DNA from: Streptomyces rimosus
Lineage (GTDB): Bacteria > Actinomycetota > Actinomycetes > Streptomycetales > Streptomycetaceae
Assembly: GCF_008704655.1 (NCBI RefSeq)
Contig: NZ_CP023688.1
Span: 248,001-312,000 of the forward strand
Direction of reading: 5' to 3'
DNA: 64,000 nt
Below, in pieces: positions 52,977 through 61,602 of the stretch; positions within the stretch are counted from its first letter, which is position 1; every line of letters begins with the position of its first letter. A program made the translations under genes and the position numbers. The notes beneath the pieces were generated by a model that saw only the letters and a program-made list of their open reading frames with translations, was not told the origin of the DNA and made no database searches.

Positions 52977-54284
52977 TCACGCCCGCCGCAATACCGAGCC
53001 CCCCGCAAAGCGCGCCGAATCGCCCAGTTCCTCTTCGATGCGGATCAGCTGGTTGTACTTCGCCGTGCGGTCGGAGCGGGAGAGTGAGCCGGTTTTGATC
53101 TGGCCGCAGCCGGTCGCCACCGCCAGGTCCGCGATGGTGGTGTCCTCCGTCTCGCCCGAGCGGTGTGACATGACGGCCGTCCAGCCCGCCTGGTGGGCGG
53201 TGGCCACCGTGGCCAGTGCCTCGGTCAGGGTGCCGATCTGGTTGACCTTGACCAGGACCGAGTTGCCGACGCCGGTGCGGATGCCCTCGCGCAGCAGCGC
53301 CTCGTTGGTGCAGAACACGTCGTCGCCGGTGAGCTGGCAGCGGTCGCCGACGCGGGCGGTCAGCTCGCGCCAGCCGTCCAGGTCGTTCTCCGCCATCGGG
53401 TCCTCGATGGAGACGATCGGGTAGGCGTCGATGAGCTTGGCCAGGTAGTCGGCGTTCTCGGACGGGGTACGGCGCACTCCCTCGCCCGCGTAGTCGTACA
53501 CCCCGTCACGGAAGAACTCCGACGACGCCGGGTCCATGATCAGGCCGATGTCCGTGCCGGGGCGGTAACCGGTGCGCTCGATGGCGCTCACCACGAAGTC
53601 GAGCGCCTCCTCGGCGGTACGCAGCGCGGGCGCGAAGCCGCCCTCGTCGCCGACGCCCGTGGAGTGCCCGGCGGCCAGCAGATCGCGGCGCAGGGTGTGG
53701 AAGACCTCGCTGCCCATGCGGACGGCTTCGGCGAAGGTGTCCGCGCCCACGGGCGCGATCATGAACTCCTGGAAGTCCAGCGGATTGTCGGCATGGGCGC
53801 CGCCGTTGACGATGTTCATCATCGGCAGCGGCAGGAGGCGTGCGTCGGCGCCGCCGAGGTAGCGGTAGAGGGGCTGGCGGTGGGCCGCCGCGGCGGCCTT
53901 GGCGGCGGCGAGGGAGACGCCGAGGATCGCGTTGGCGCCGAGCCGGGACTTCGTGGCGGTGCCGTCGAGAGCGACCAGCGCGGCGTCGAGTCCCGCCTGG
54001 TCCGCCGCGTCCCGGCCGCGTACGGACGCCGCGATCTCCCCGTTGACATGGGCCACCGCGCGGTCGACGCCCTTGCCGTGCCAGCGCGCGGAGTCCCCGT
54101 CGCGCAGTTCCACGGCCTCCCGGGCACCGGTGGAGGCGCCGGACGGGACTGCCGCGCGCCCCAGGGATCCGTCCGCCAGGACGACGTCGACCTCGACCGT
54201 GGGGTTGCCCCGGCTGTCGATGATCCGGCGGGCGGTGACGGTCTCGATGATGGCGCCGGCGGTTTTGGCTGCCTGTGCGGACAT
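52977..54284 (-). CDS. eno: Enolase (phosphopyruvate hydratase)
   Basis: This 435-residue enzyme converts 2-phosphoglycerate to phosphoenolpyruvate. Active-site blocks are [26 protein letters not shown] (about 211), [16 protein letters not shown] (about 292), [11 protein letters not shown] (about 317), [15 protein letters not shown] (about 374) and [13 protein letters not shown]. Length is normal. The ATG at 54284 is followed by the usual [17 protein letters not shown] start. Because it stands alone beside a divergent MarR regulator, it is probably a second, regulated enolase rather than the housekeeping one, which in Streptomyces usually lies next to a septum-formation gene. Confidence 0.95.
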   Translation of the reverse strand: MSAQAAKTAGAIIETVTARRIIDSRGNPTVEVDVVLADGSLGRAAVPSGASTGAREAVELRDGDSARWHGKGVDRAVAHVNGEIAASVRGRDAADQAGLDAALVALDGTATKSRLGANAILGVSLAAAKAAAAAHRQPLYRYLGGADARLLPLPMMNIVNGGAHADNPLDFQEFMIAPVGADTFAEAVRMGSEVFHTLRRDLLAAGHSTGVGDEGGFAPALRTAEEALDFVVSAIERTGYRPGTDIGLIMDPASSEFFRDGVYDYAGEGVRRTPSENADYLAKLIDAYPIVSIEDPMAENDLDGWRELTARVGDRCQLTGDDVFCTNEALLREGIRTGVGNSVLVKVNQIGTLTEALATVATAHQAGWTAVMSHRSGETEDTTIADLAVATGCGQIKTGSLSRSDRTAKYNQLIRIEEELGDSARFAGGSVLRRA

Positions 54285-54363
54285 GGGGAGGTCCTTCCCG
54301 TTGTCGTATGCCGTGGCCCCGGCTGCGACAACGCTGGCGCTGAGCCCGACGGACCAAACACTA

Positions 54364-54413
54364 CAGCATTGCTGCACAGTTTTGCTGAGCAGTTTGGCTG
54401 GGCAGTTTTGCTG
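54364..54413. repeat. Four 11-bp repeats at 13-bp spacing between eno and marR
   Basis: CAGCATTGCTG (54364-54374), CAGTTTTGCTG (54377-54387), CAGTTTGGCTG (54390-54400) and CAGTTTTGCTG (54403-54413) are tandem, each near-palindromic (CAG-N5-CTG). They sit between the eno ATG and the marR ATG and are probably binding sites for the adjacent MarR protein. A fifth partial copy, CTGTACAGC, follows. Confidence 0.9.
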
Positions 54414-54498
54414 TACAGCACCACCGTGGACGGCAGACGCGCAGGTCAGGTGGCAGGTCGGATGCGCGGCTCCGCCGGCCGACGAGGTAAAGTGCCCT

Positions 54499-54921
54499 AT
54501 GCCCAACCCGGAAGCCGCCGCCATCGCCGCCGAACTGCGCACCGCGATGAGCAAGCTCACCCGACGCGTCAAGCACGAGGACCGCATCCCCCTGGGCCAG
54601 GTCGCGGTGCTCGGCGCGCTCGACCGCGACGGCGCCATGACCACCAGCGACCTCGCCGCCGACCAGCGCGTACGCCCGCAGTCGATGGCCCGGGCGGTGG
54701 GGCTGCTCCTGGAACAGAACCTGATCACGCGCCGGGCGCACCCCACGGACGGCCGCAAGTCGCTGGTCGAGCTGTCGGACGCGGGCCGGGCGGCGCTCGA
54801 AGCGGAGCGCCGCCGCAGGGTCGGCTGGCTCGCGCAGGCCATCGAGGCCGAGCTGACGGACGAGGAGCGGGCGCTGCTGGCGCGGAGCGCCGCCCTGCTG
54901 GAGCGGCTCGCCGCGCGCTGA
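54499..54921 (+). CDS. MarR-family transcriptional regulator
   Basis: This 140-residue winged-helix repressor has [20 protein letters not shown] (recognition helix), [30 protein letters not shown] (wing) and a dimerising C-terminal helix. The DGRKS wing with Arg is typical. It is divergent from eno, with the four phased repeats between, so it is probably the regulator of that gene and of itself. The ATG at 54499 has no obvious ribosome site; a leaderless or weakly initiated message is possible. Confidence 0.93.
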   Translation: MPNPEAAAIAAELRTAMSKLTRRVKHEDRIPLGQVAVLGALDRDGAMTTSDLAADQRVRPQSMARAVGLLLEQNLITRRAHPTDGRKSLVELSDAGRAALEAERRRRVGWLAQAIEAELTDEERALLARSAALLERLAAR

Positions 54922-54976
54922 CGCTTTGGCAGGCAGCGTTCGCCCCGTAAGCCCGCCCCCGTAGCCACGCCCCGTT

Positions 54977-55018
54977 CCCGCGCGTCCCGGACCCGGCCGA
55001 GGGCCCGGGACGCGCGGG
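54977..55018. terminator. Bidirectional hairpin between marR and the GH2 gene
   Basis: A perfect 14-bp stem CCCGCGCGTCCCGG/CCGGGACGCGCGGG (54977-54990 with 55005-55018) lies between the convergent stops. Confidence 0.7.
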
Positions 55019-55022
55019 GCGC

Positions 55023-57716
55023 TCAGCTTCCTGCCGCTGCTCCGGCAGCGATGACCTCGCGGTTCACTTCGCGGACGCGGTCAGGATCGACCTTGAGCTT
55101 GCGCCGGTCGTACGTCCAGAAGCCGTTGAGTTCGTTCTCCAGGTCGGAGACCTGCGTGTAGACCGAGCCGGACAGCTGCTCGCCCGCCTGGCGCAGGTAG
55201 AACGTCCGGGTGTTCTCGACGTACTTCCGGGTCAGCGCCTCCGTGTCGGCCACCCCGCTGTAGATGACGGTGGGGGTGCCGGGCCACATGTGGCCGGGGG
55301 TGCGCAGGGTGAAGCCGCCGTGTTCGCCGTCCATGGCGGCCCGGCGGTCGTCGGGTGCGGGCGGGTCGACGTTGTTGTAGTCGTGGTGGTCGATGATGTC
55401 GCCCTTGCCCGCGTCGCCCTTGGAGTTGCAGCAGTTGACGCCGCTGTGCGCGTTGACGACGCGCGAGGGGTCGGCGGCCTTGACGGTCTCGGCGAGGCGG
55501 CCGGTGGCGTCGCGGTCCCACTCGCCCCAGCCCTCGTTGAAGACCACGTAGCCGCCGAGCGCCGGGGAGTTGTGCGTCTGCCGCATCATCTCCCGGGCCT
55601 GGTCGGTGAACGCGTGCTGCCCCTGCTCGCCACTGATGTCGCCGGAGACGAAGTCCTGCCACACCAGCAGTCCGAGCCGGTCCGCGTGGTAGTACCAGCG
55701 GGGCGATTCGACCTTGATGTGCTTGCGTACCGCGTTGAAGCCGAGCTTCTTCTGCCCCTCCAGGTCGAAGCGGAGCGCGTCGTCGCTGGGCTGGGTGTAG
55801 AGGCCGTCCGGCCAGAAGCCCTGGTCCAGCATGGCGAGGGAGAAGAAGGGCTTGCCGTTCAGTACGAGCTTGGGGTGACCGCCGACCTTCTGTACGCCGA
55901 TGGAGCGCATCCCGAAGTAGCTCTTGACGGCGTCCTTCGACCCGCGGTCGCCGAGGGTGACTTCGAGGTCGTAGAGGTAGGGGTCGTCGGGCGACCACAG
56001 GTGCTGGTCGCGCACCTTCAGGCGCAGGTCCGCGTTGGCCGCTCCGGTGACCCTGCCGACCACTTTGCCCTTCTTGTCCCGCGCCACGGCGGTGACCTTC
56101 GCCCGCGCGGATGCGCTACGGGACTCCGCCTTCAGTGTGAGGGTGCCGCTGCCGATGTCGGGGGTACTGACGATCCTGTCGACGGCCGTCCTGGCGACGG
56201 GTTCCATCCAGACGGTCTGCCAGATACCGGAGGACTGGGTGTAGAAGATGCCCCCGGGGCGCGGTGTCTGCTTGCCCTTCGGCTGGTTGCCGCCGCCGGT
56301 GTCGGTGACCCCGACGATGATCTCCTGCTTGCCGTCCCTCTTCAGCGCGTCGGTGATGTCGGCGTTGAATCCGGTGTAGCCGCCGGTGTGCTCGGCCACC
56401 TGCTTGCCGTTGACCCACACCCGCGCCTCGTAGTCGACGGCGCCGAAGTTGAGCTTGAGGCGCTGTGCGTGGCCGACGTGCCAGCTCTTCGGGACGGTGA
56501 TGAGCCTGCGGTAGAACATGTGGTCCTCGTGCCGCTCGATCCCGGAAAGCTGCGACTCGACGGGGAACGGCACCGTGATCTTCTCGCCCAGCGCCTTGCC
56601 GAACGGGGGCTGCTCGCCCTTGCGGGCACCGGCGAACTCCCAGCGGCCGTTGAGGTTCTGCCACTTCGCCCGCCTCTCCTGTGGGCGGGGGTATTCCGGC
56701 AGCGGGTTGTCCGGGTCGACCTTGTCGCCCCACGCCGTGGTCAGCCGGTGGGTGGAGTGATTCCCGGCAGCGCGGATCACCGTGGGCACGGGCTTCCCGC
56801 CGCTGGTCAGCCCGCCCTTGCCGTCGTAGGCGAAGCGCACCCGCTGCCCCTTCTGGACGGGCCCGGCCAGCGTGAGGACCACGGAGCGCGGGTCGCCTTC
56901 GTCCCTGACGACCGACGCGACGGGCATGTCCGTGGAGTCGACCTCCAGCGTCACGTGGTCCTTCAGCGCCTCGGTAAGTCCGGCCTCGCCCTCGAACGTC
57001 GCCCGCAGCCGACGCCCGTCGGTGCCGACGGTGAGGTCCACCGGGTACGGCTCGAAGCCGTCCGGCGGGGTGAAGGCCGACTCGGGGACCGGCTGCTTCT
57101 TGACGTCCGGACTCTGCCAGCTCAGCAGCATGTTGGAGCCACCGCTGTCCTGGAACATCTCGTACCGGAAGTCGTACTGGCGGCCGGCGGTGAGCTCGAC
57201 GGCTTCGCTCTTGATCTCGACGTCCCAGTCGGGCACCCAGTGGTCGATGACCGGCTTGCCGTCGATGAAGAACCGGAAGCCGTTGTCGCCCTTGGCGAAG
57301 AAGGTGAACTTCCCGCTCCTGGGCACCTCGATCTTGCCGCTCCACCGGGCCGTGGTGTGCTCGGTGCGGCCCGTGGCGATCCGGAAGGTCGAGCTCAGGT
57401 CGGGGAAGTCGACGGCCGGCTCCAGGATCGTCGCGCCGGGTTCGGCGAAGTCGCGGGCACCGGGCTTGGACATCCGGAAGTACTCGCCCTTGAGGCCGTG
57501 TCCGCCCGCACGCAGGTCCTCTGCCACTTGGCCGGCGGCCTGACCCGCCGCCCGCGCGGGGAGCGCGAAGCCGCTGACGGACAGCGACGCGGCGAGGGCG
57601 AACAGCAGGGTGGGGAGCAGGAGTTGCGGGGAGGGTCTCCGGGTGCGTCTCACGCGGTGTCTCCAGCGGGGGACGCCTCTGGCACGCAGGCTCAGGCGAT
57701 ACGAAGAAGGAAACAT
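55023..57716 (-). CDS. Secreted PA14-containing glycoside hydrolase family 2 protein
   Basis: This 897-residue enzyme has an N-terminal signal (LLLPTLLFALAASLSVSGFALPARA) and a PA14 carbohydrate-binding domain (about 70-190; GLKGEYF, ARWSGKIEVP, FRFFIDGKPVIDHW). A beta domain follows, then the GH2 jelly roll (LNGRWEFAGARKG, MFYRRLITVPKSW), an Ig-like part and the barrel. The acid/base Glu is in YVVFNEGWGEW (about 728); the nucleophile may be the Glu in MDGEHGGF (about 796). Beta-galactosidase, glucuronidase or mannosidase activity are all possible. The ATG at 57716 lacks a strong ribosome site. An imperfect direct repeat lies just upstream. Confidence 0.9.
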   Translation of the reverse strand: MFPSSYRLSLRARGVPRWRHRVRRTRRPSPQLLLPTLLFALAASLSVSGFALPARAAGQAAGQVAEDLRAGGHGLKGEYFRMSKPGARDFAEPGATILEPAVDFPDLSSTFRIATGRTEHTTARWSGKIEVPRSGKFTFFAKGDNGFRFFIDGKPVIDHWVPDWDVEIKSEAVELTAGRQYDFRYEMFQDSGGSNMLLSWQSPDVKKQPVPESAFTPPDGFEPYPVDLTVGTDGRRLRATFEGEAGLTEALKDHVTLEVDSTDMPVASVVRDEGDPRSVVLTLAGPVQKGQRVRFAYDGKGGLTSGGKPVPTVIRAAGNHSTHRLTTAWGDKVDPDNPLPEYPRPQERRAKWQNLNGRWEFAGARKGEQPPFGKALGEKITVPFPVESQLSGIERHEDHMFYRRLITVPKSWHVGHAQRLKLNFGAVDYEARVWVNGKQVAEHTGGYTGFNADITDALKRDGKQEIIVGVTDTGGGNQPKGKQTPRPGGIFYTQSSGIWQTVWMEPVARTAVDRIVSTPDIGSGTLTLKAESRSASARAKVTAVARDKKGKVVGRVTGAANADLRLKVRDQHLWSPDDPYLYDLEVTLGDRGSKDAVKSYFGMRSIGVQKVGGHPKLVLNGKPFFSLAMLDQGFWPDGLYTQPSDDALRFDLEGQKKLGFNAVRKHIKVESPRWYYHADRLGLLVWQDFVSGDISGEQGQHAFTDQAREMMRQTHNSPALGGYVVFNEGWGEWDRDATGRLAETVKAADPSRVVNAHSGVNCCNSKGDAGKGDIIDHHDYNNVDPPAPDDRRAAMDGEHGGFTLRTPGHMWPGTPTVIYSGVADTEALTRKYVENTRTFYLRQAGEQLSGSVYTQVSDLENELNGFWTYDRRKLKVDPDRVREVNREVIAAGAAAGS

Positions 57717-57732
57717 AGTCAAACAGTTAGGC

Positions 57733-57769
57733 ACAGCCTGCACCGTAAAACAACAGTTCTGCACGGTAA
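57733..57769. promoter_or_regulatory. Imperfect direct repeats upstream of the GH2 gene
   Basis: ACAGCCTGCACCGTAA (57733-57748) and ACAGTTCTGCACGGTAA (57753-57769) share an ACAG...TGCAC-GTAA pattern one turn plus apart, 17-53 bp before the GH2 ATG. They may be binding sites for a sugar-responsive regulator. No regulator is immediately adjacent apart from the TetR gene. Confidence 0.4.
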
Positions 57770-57862
57770 TTGGCCGAGGACCGGGCACTCTTCGATCCCG
57801 ACCGACCGCAACCGGTCGCGATTGCTCTCAACCGCTCCCGGCCGCTCGGGGTGAGGCGTGAC

Positions 57863-57896
57863 GGAGGGGCGGGAGGTCATGGCCTCCCGCCCCTCC
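57863..57896 (-). terminator. Hairpin after the TetR gene
   Basis: A perfect 14-bp stem GGAGGGGCGGGAGG/CCTCCCGCCCCTCC (57863-57876 with 57883-57896) with a 6-base loop lies just past the TetR stop. Confidence 0.75.
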
Positions 57897-57924
57897 AAGG
57901 CACCTCGGCGCGCCCCGCGCCCGG

Positions 57925-58584
57925 TCAGGGAATGGGCGGCCGCGTGGGCGCCGGGCAGGCCGGCTCGTACTCCTCGATCAGCCGCAGCGTGCCCCCCAGT
58001 CCCCGGACGAGCAGCGAGCAGACCGTGCCCCGGTCCAGTTCCCGCCGCGCGATCCATTCGAGGGTGACGCCCTCGACGCTGGAGAGCCAGCCGACCAGTG
58101 CCGTACGGGCGAGCGCGGGTATCTCCGCGCGGCCCCAGGCGGCGTGCGCGATGGTGCCGAGCAGCTGCTCGCGGACCGCGTCGCGGATGGCGAGCACCTG
58201 CGCGTCGAAGCCGACGCCGCCGGTGACGATGGCGCGGTAGGCCGCCTGGTGGTGCTCGGCGTAGCGCAGATAACCGTCGATCGTGTGCTGGACCCGCTCC
58301 ATGGGCGGCAGGTCGTGGGTGCTGGAGGCGCGCTGGACCAGTCCGGCGACCGCGTCCTCGATGATCGCGAGGTAGTAGCCGCGCTTGTTCTTGAAGTAGT
58401 AGTAGATCAGCCCTTTGGCGACACCGGCCTGGCGGGCGATGTCGTCCATGGACAGGGCGTCGTAGGAGGTGTCGGCGAACAGCCCCCTTCCGATGGCGAT
58501 CAGTTCGGCACGGCGCGCCTGCGAGCGCTCGGTGGCGCGGGCGGTCCGTGGGGTACCTGGTCCGCGCTGTTGACTATTATTCAA
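57925..58584 (-). CDS. TetR-family regulator, divergent from the DUF6230 operon
   Basis: This 219-residue repressor begins at a TTG (58584) with AGGG six bases upstream, just before NNSQQRGPGTPRTARA, which is basic and linker-like. The HTH is RRAELIAIGRGLFADTSYDALS and GVAKGLIYYYFKNKRGYYLA. The C-terminal domain (GGVGFDAQVLAIRDAVREQL, LARTALVGWLSSVEGVTLEW) is a typical ligand domain. It lies 165 bp from the divergent DUF6230 gene, which it probably regulates. The frame runs further upstream to 59502 only because of shadow coding. Confidence 0.9.
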   Translation of the reverse strand: MNNSQQRGPGTPRTARATERSQARRAELIAIGRGLFADTSYDALSMDDIARQAGVAKGLIYYYFKNKRGYYLAIIEDAVAGLVQRASSTHDLPPMERVQHTIDGYLRYAEHHQAAYRAIVTGGVGFDAQVLAIRDAVREQLLGTIAHAAWGRAEIPALARTALVGWLSSVEGVTLEWIARRELDRGTVCSLLVRGLGGTLRLIEEYEPACPAPTRPPIP

Positions 58585-58749
58585 TTCGAGCCCTAGTCTC
58601 CAACTGCCACGGGTTTTCCGCAGTATGGCAGAGGTACGCCACCTGCGGCTTCGTCCCGTAGCCGCTCCACACAGGCACTTCCCTCGCGCGCTCGCACGTG
58701 TCCACGGCTGCGCTCGCAGCCGGTCCATCGCTGCCCCGGGGAGGAAGCA

Positions 58750-59364
58750 GTGAGCAAGAACAAGCGGCCGTTGCCTCAGGGACGCACTTCCTGGAGAAAG
58801 ACCGCGGTGACGGCGATCCCCGCGGTGCTCGCCGTCGGCGCGATGGCCTCGGTGATGGCCGAGGGCGCGCTGGCCGCCTCGTTCGCCGTCTCGGGCACCA
58901 ACTTCCAGGTCTCCTCGGGCAAGCTGACCAGCCAGGGCCTGGCCTCGTACGTACACACCGACCGCGACGCGGGCGGCAAGGGGCACCCGGTGGCCCTGCT
59001 CGGCCTGGGCAAGGCCGTCCTGAGCGACATCTGCCAGGCGGCCGAGGTCAAGACGCCGCTCGGCACGGTGGTGTTCAAGCTGACCGCGGGCGGCGACGCC
59101 GGTCAGGTCACCGCCGACAATCTCGTCATCGACGGCGAGGACCTGGTGGGCGACGCCCGGTTCGGTACGGCGCAGATCGGACGGGACGCCTCCACCCTCG
59201 ACCAAGTGCCCGGCGTCCAGGGCGAGAAGGGCAAGTTCGGGCTCCAGGCGGGGAACATCGAGGTCGCCGGCGTCAGGTCGCACGCCTGGTCCGCCACCGG
59301 CGGCAACTTCCGCCTCAAGGGTCTGCGGCTCGACGTGAGCCTGGGCGGCAAGAAGTGCTTCTGA
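58750..59364 (+). CDS. DUF6230-family protein
   Basis: This 204-residue protein has an N-terminal signal-like segment (KTAVTAIPAVLAVGAMASVM) and a beta-rich domain with SFAVSGTNFQVSSGKLTSQG, KTPLGTVVFKLTAGG and GIEV-like strands, as in the DUF6230 family of actinobacteria (sometimes annotated as cholesterol esterase). It ends LGGKKCF. GGGAGGAAGCA precedes the GTG. Its stop overlaps the next gene. Function is unknown; it may be a cell-surface lipid-binding protein. Confidence 0.88.
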   Translation: MSKNKRPLPQGRTSWRKTAVTAIPAVLAVGAMASVMAEGALAASFAVSGTNFQVSSGKLTSQGLASYVHTDRDAGGKGHPVALLGLGKAVLSDICQAAEVKTPLGTVVFKLTAGGDAGQVTADNLVIDGEDLVGDARFGTAQIGRDASTLDQVPGVQGEKGKFGLQAGNIEVAGVRSHAWSATGGNFRLKGLRLDVSLGGKKCF

Positions 59365-60503
59365 GCAGCCGGCGCCCGGCCGTCCGGCTTCCCTGGCCCG
59401 AGCGGCGGGCGGCGTTCCGCGGCTGGCGGCGGACCCGCCCGTTCTGGGCCGGACTGCTGCTGATCCTGGGCGGCGCGGAACTGCTGCTCGTACCGCTGTC
59501 ACCGCTGACCGTACTGATCAACCTCGGCCTGGGCGGACTGGCCGCGATCGGCATCGGCCTCGCGCTGATCGTGGCCGGGCTGTTCCTGTGGCTGCGCCCC
59601 GCCGCCCACCACTACGTGAGCCTGCACGCGCTGATCCTGTCCGTCCTGTCCTTCGCGGCGACCAACCTGGGCGGGTTCCTGGTGGGGATGGGGCTGGGGA
59701 TCGCGGGGAGCGCGATGGGGTTCGGGTGGACGGTGGTGGAGGGGGGTGAGGAGCGTACGGGGTCGAACGCGGCCGAATCCGGGCCCGAGGCCGAGTCCGG
59801 GTCCGGGTCCGGGTCTGGGTCTGGGTCCGGGCCCAGCGGGTACGCGCCGGACGGCGGTGACGCACCCGGCACGGCCGTATCCGACAGGCCCTCCCCCAAC
59901 GGAACCACCCCCACCGACAGCACCCCCAACCCCCGAAACCGAGCCCTCTCCATAGCCCTCCCGATCGCCCTCGTCGCAGTCATCGGCACCCCGGCCCCAC
60001 CCGCCCGCGCGGCGGCCGGCATTCCCGCGCCGCCCACCCCGCCCACCGTGACCACCACGATGTTCGCACCGAAGGGCTTCACGCTGGCCGGCGTCACCGA
60101 GGTGCCCACCGTCAACGGCCCGGTCAAAGCGATGGTCCTGCGCATGAAGGCCGCCTCGCTCACGGACTACCGGCTGATCACCCGCGACGCGGACGGCCCC
60201 CAACTGGGCCTCGGCGCCCGCAACCTGGATCTGAGCGGCAACGTGACGCTCTACCTGACCAAGATCAGCGGCTGCCTGGAGGGCATCCTCTGCCTGACCT
60301 TCACCCCCGACACGCTGCCGGTGCCACCGGTCGTACCGCCGTTCGTCTTCATGACCAACGTCGACGCCGAACAGGCCCTGGTCACCTCGGACCTGATCGT
60401 CGCGGACGGGCTGACGCTGAACGCCGGTACGGGAGCGGGAACAGCGGCGGGGGCGGGACCGGGAATGGGGTCCGGGACGGCATCGGGAGCGGGGACGGCA
60501 TGA
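59355..60503 (+). CDS. DUF6114-family membrane protein with an extra C-terminal domain
   Basis: This 382-residue protein has three or four hydrophobic helices in its first third (FWAGLLLILGGAELLLVPLS, LGGLAAIGIGLALIVAGLFL, LHALILSVLSFAATNLGGFL), the DUF6114 signature. A GSGSGSGSG linker and Pro/Thr-rich stretch follow, then a second hydrophobic segment (SIALPIALVAVIGTPAPPAR) and a domain MFAPKGFTLAGVTEV...LRMKAASLTDYRLI that resembles a DUF6230-like beta domain. The GTG at 59355 overlaps the DUF6230 stop by 10 bp, so translation is coupled. The DUF6230-like C-terminus suggests a fused partner. Confidence 0.82.
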   Translation: MLLSSRRPAVRLPWPERRAAFRGWRRTRPFWAGLLLILGGAELLLVPLSPLTVLINLGLGGLAAIGIGLALIVAGLFLWLRPAAHHYVSLHALILSVLSFAATNLGGFLVGMGLGIAGSAMGFGWTVVEGGEERTGSNAAESGPEAESGSGSGSGSGSGPSGYAPDGGDAPGTAVSDRPSPNGTTPTDSTPNPRNRALSIALPIALVAVIGTPAPPARAAAGIPAPPTPPTVTTTMFAPKGFTLAGVTEVPTVNGPVKAMVLRMKAASLTDYRLITRDADGPQLGLGARNLDLSGNVTLYLTKISGCLEGILCLTFTPDTLPVPPVVPPFVFMTNVDAEQALVTSDLIVADGLTLNAGTGAGTAAGAGPGMGSGTASGAGTA

Positions 60504-61423
60504 TCGGCCTGCCGGCCGCGCTGTTCTGGGCGTACGGCATCGGCTCGACGTTCGCGCTCGCCGCCGCCCGGCAGCTCCAGTTCCTCGAACGCCGAGCCGC
60601 CGACCGCACCGGGCTGCCCAGGCTGCTCGCCCCGCGCCTCATCAGCCGCGCCGCGAACCCGTACCTGTGCCTGACGCTCCTGTACGCCGCGGTGCTGCTG
60701 GCGCCGACCGGGCTGTTCCTTATGTGGCAGAACCCGTCCTGGTCGACGATGCACATCGCGGACGGCCACCGCGGCGTCTGGGCGGGCCTGCCCCTCCTCT
60801 ACGCGGGCGGCGTCGTGACCGCCACCCTCCTCGGCTTCCTGCTCGCCCAGGCCCTGTGCCTGGTCGGCGCGGGCTACTGGGCGTACCTGAACTGCGTGGC
60901 CGGTCACTTCCTGCTCTTCGGCACCCTCGTGCATGGCTGGGACGGCCAGGGCTACCGCCGCTTCCTCAGTACGGACGGCGCCGCTCTGCGCGCCTGGTCC
61001 GAGGACAGTGTGATCAACTGCGTTCTGCGCTTCCTGACCTCCGGCACCTTCCTCACCCTCCTGGTCCTCGGCGCCGCCGTCATCGGCACGCTGTTGCTGA
61101 CCGAGATCGGCTGGCTGGCCGAGGGCTGGCTCCTACCGGGCGGCGCACAGGACCTGAAGGTCCCGCGTTTCCTCGCCGTCGCCATCGCGGGCGCGGGCCT
61201 GTACGGGCTGCCGCTGCTCGGCGCCCTCCTGGCCAGCACGCTCGTCCGCTTCCTCGGCTATCCCGTCGGCCTGGCGGTCTTCGCCGCAATCGCGGGCGGA
61301 CTCCTGCTGCCGCGCCGCTCCCCCGTCCGATGGCTGTACGGGCTGGTGGGCCTCCCCAAGGGGCATTGGCGGGCGACGGCGGACCTGCTCCCGGAGAATA
61401 GGGCGACCGCGGCACGCTCCTGA
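60500..61423 (+). CDS. Polytopic membrane protein, third gene of the DUF6230 operon
   Basis: This 307-residue protein has about eight hydrophobic helices: GLPAALFWAYGIGSTFALAA, LLYAAVLLAPTGLFLMWQN, GGVVTATLLGFLLAQALCLV and others, with conserved NCVAGHFLLFGTLVHGWDGQGYRRFLS between. No family was recognised. Its ATG overlaps the DUF6114 stop by 4 bp (60500-60503), so it is the third member of this unit. A lipid- or wall-related role is a guess from the neighbours. Confidence 0.75.
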   Translation: MIGLPAALFWAYGIGSTFALAAARQLQFLERRAADRTGLPRLLAPRLISRAANPYLCLTLLYAAVLLAPTGLFLMWQNPSWSTMHIADGHRGVWAGLPLLYAGGVVTATLLGFLLAQALCLVGAGYWAYLNCVAGHFLLFGTLVHGWDGQGYRRFLSTDGAALRAWSEDSVINCVLRFLTSGTFLTLLVLGAAVIGTLLLTEIGWLAEGWLLPGGAQDLKVPRFLAVAIAGAGLYGLPLLGALLASTLVRFLGYPVGLAVFAAIAGGLLLPRRSPVRWLYGLVGLPKGHWRATADLLPENRATAARS

Positions 61424-61602
61424 CATACCGGGCACGGCTGAGCATGCCTGGCGCCGCGCCCGGCGCACTTCCACGCCACCCTCCAGCGGGCTTTACTGCC
61501 CCGCCCCGTACGAGCACCATCGGCTACGGGACGGGGGCAACAGGCAGTAGGCCCTGGGCAGTAAACCTGGGCGATGGGCAGCAGCCGCAACGGAGAGGTG
61601 AC

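Noticed and set aside
55290..57854. 854-codon plus-strand frame opposite the GH2 gene
   Set aside because: Antisense shadow; the minus strand encodes signal, PA14 and GH2 domains.
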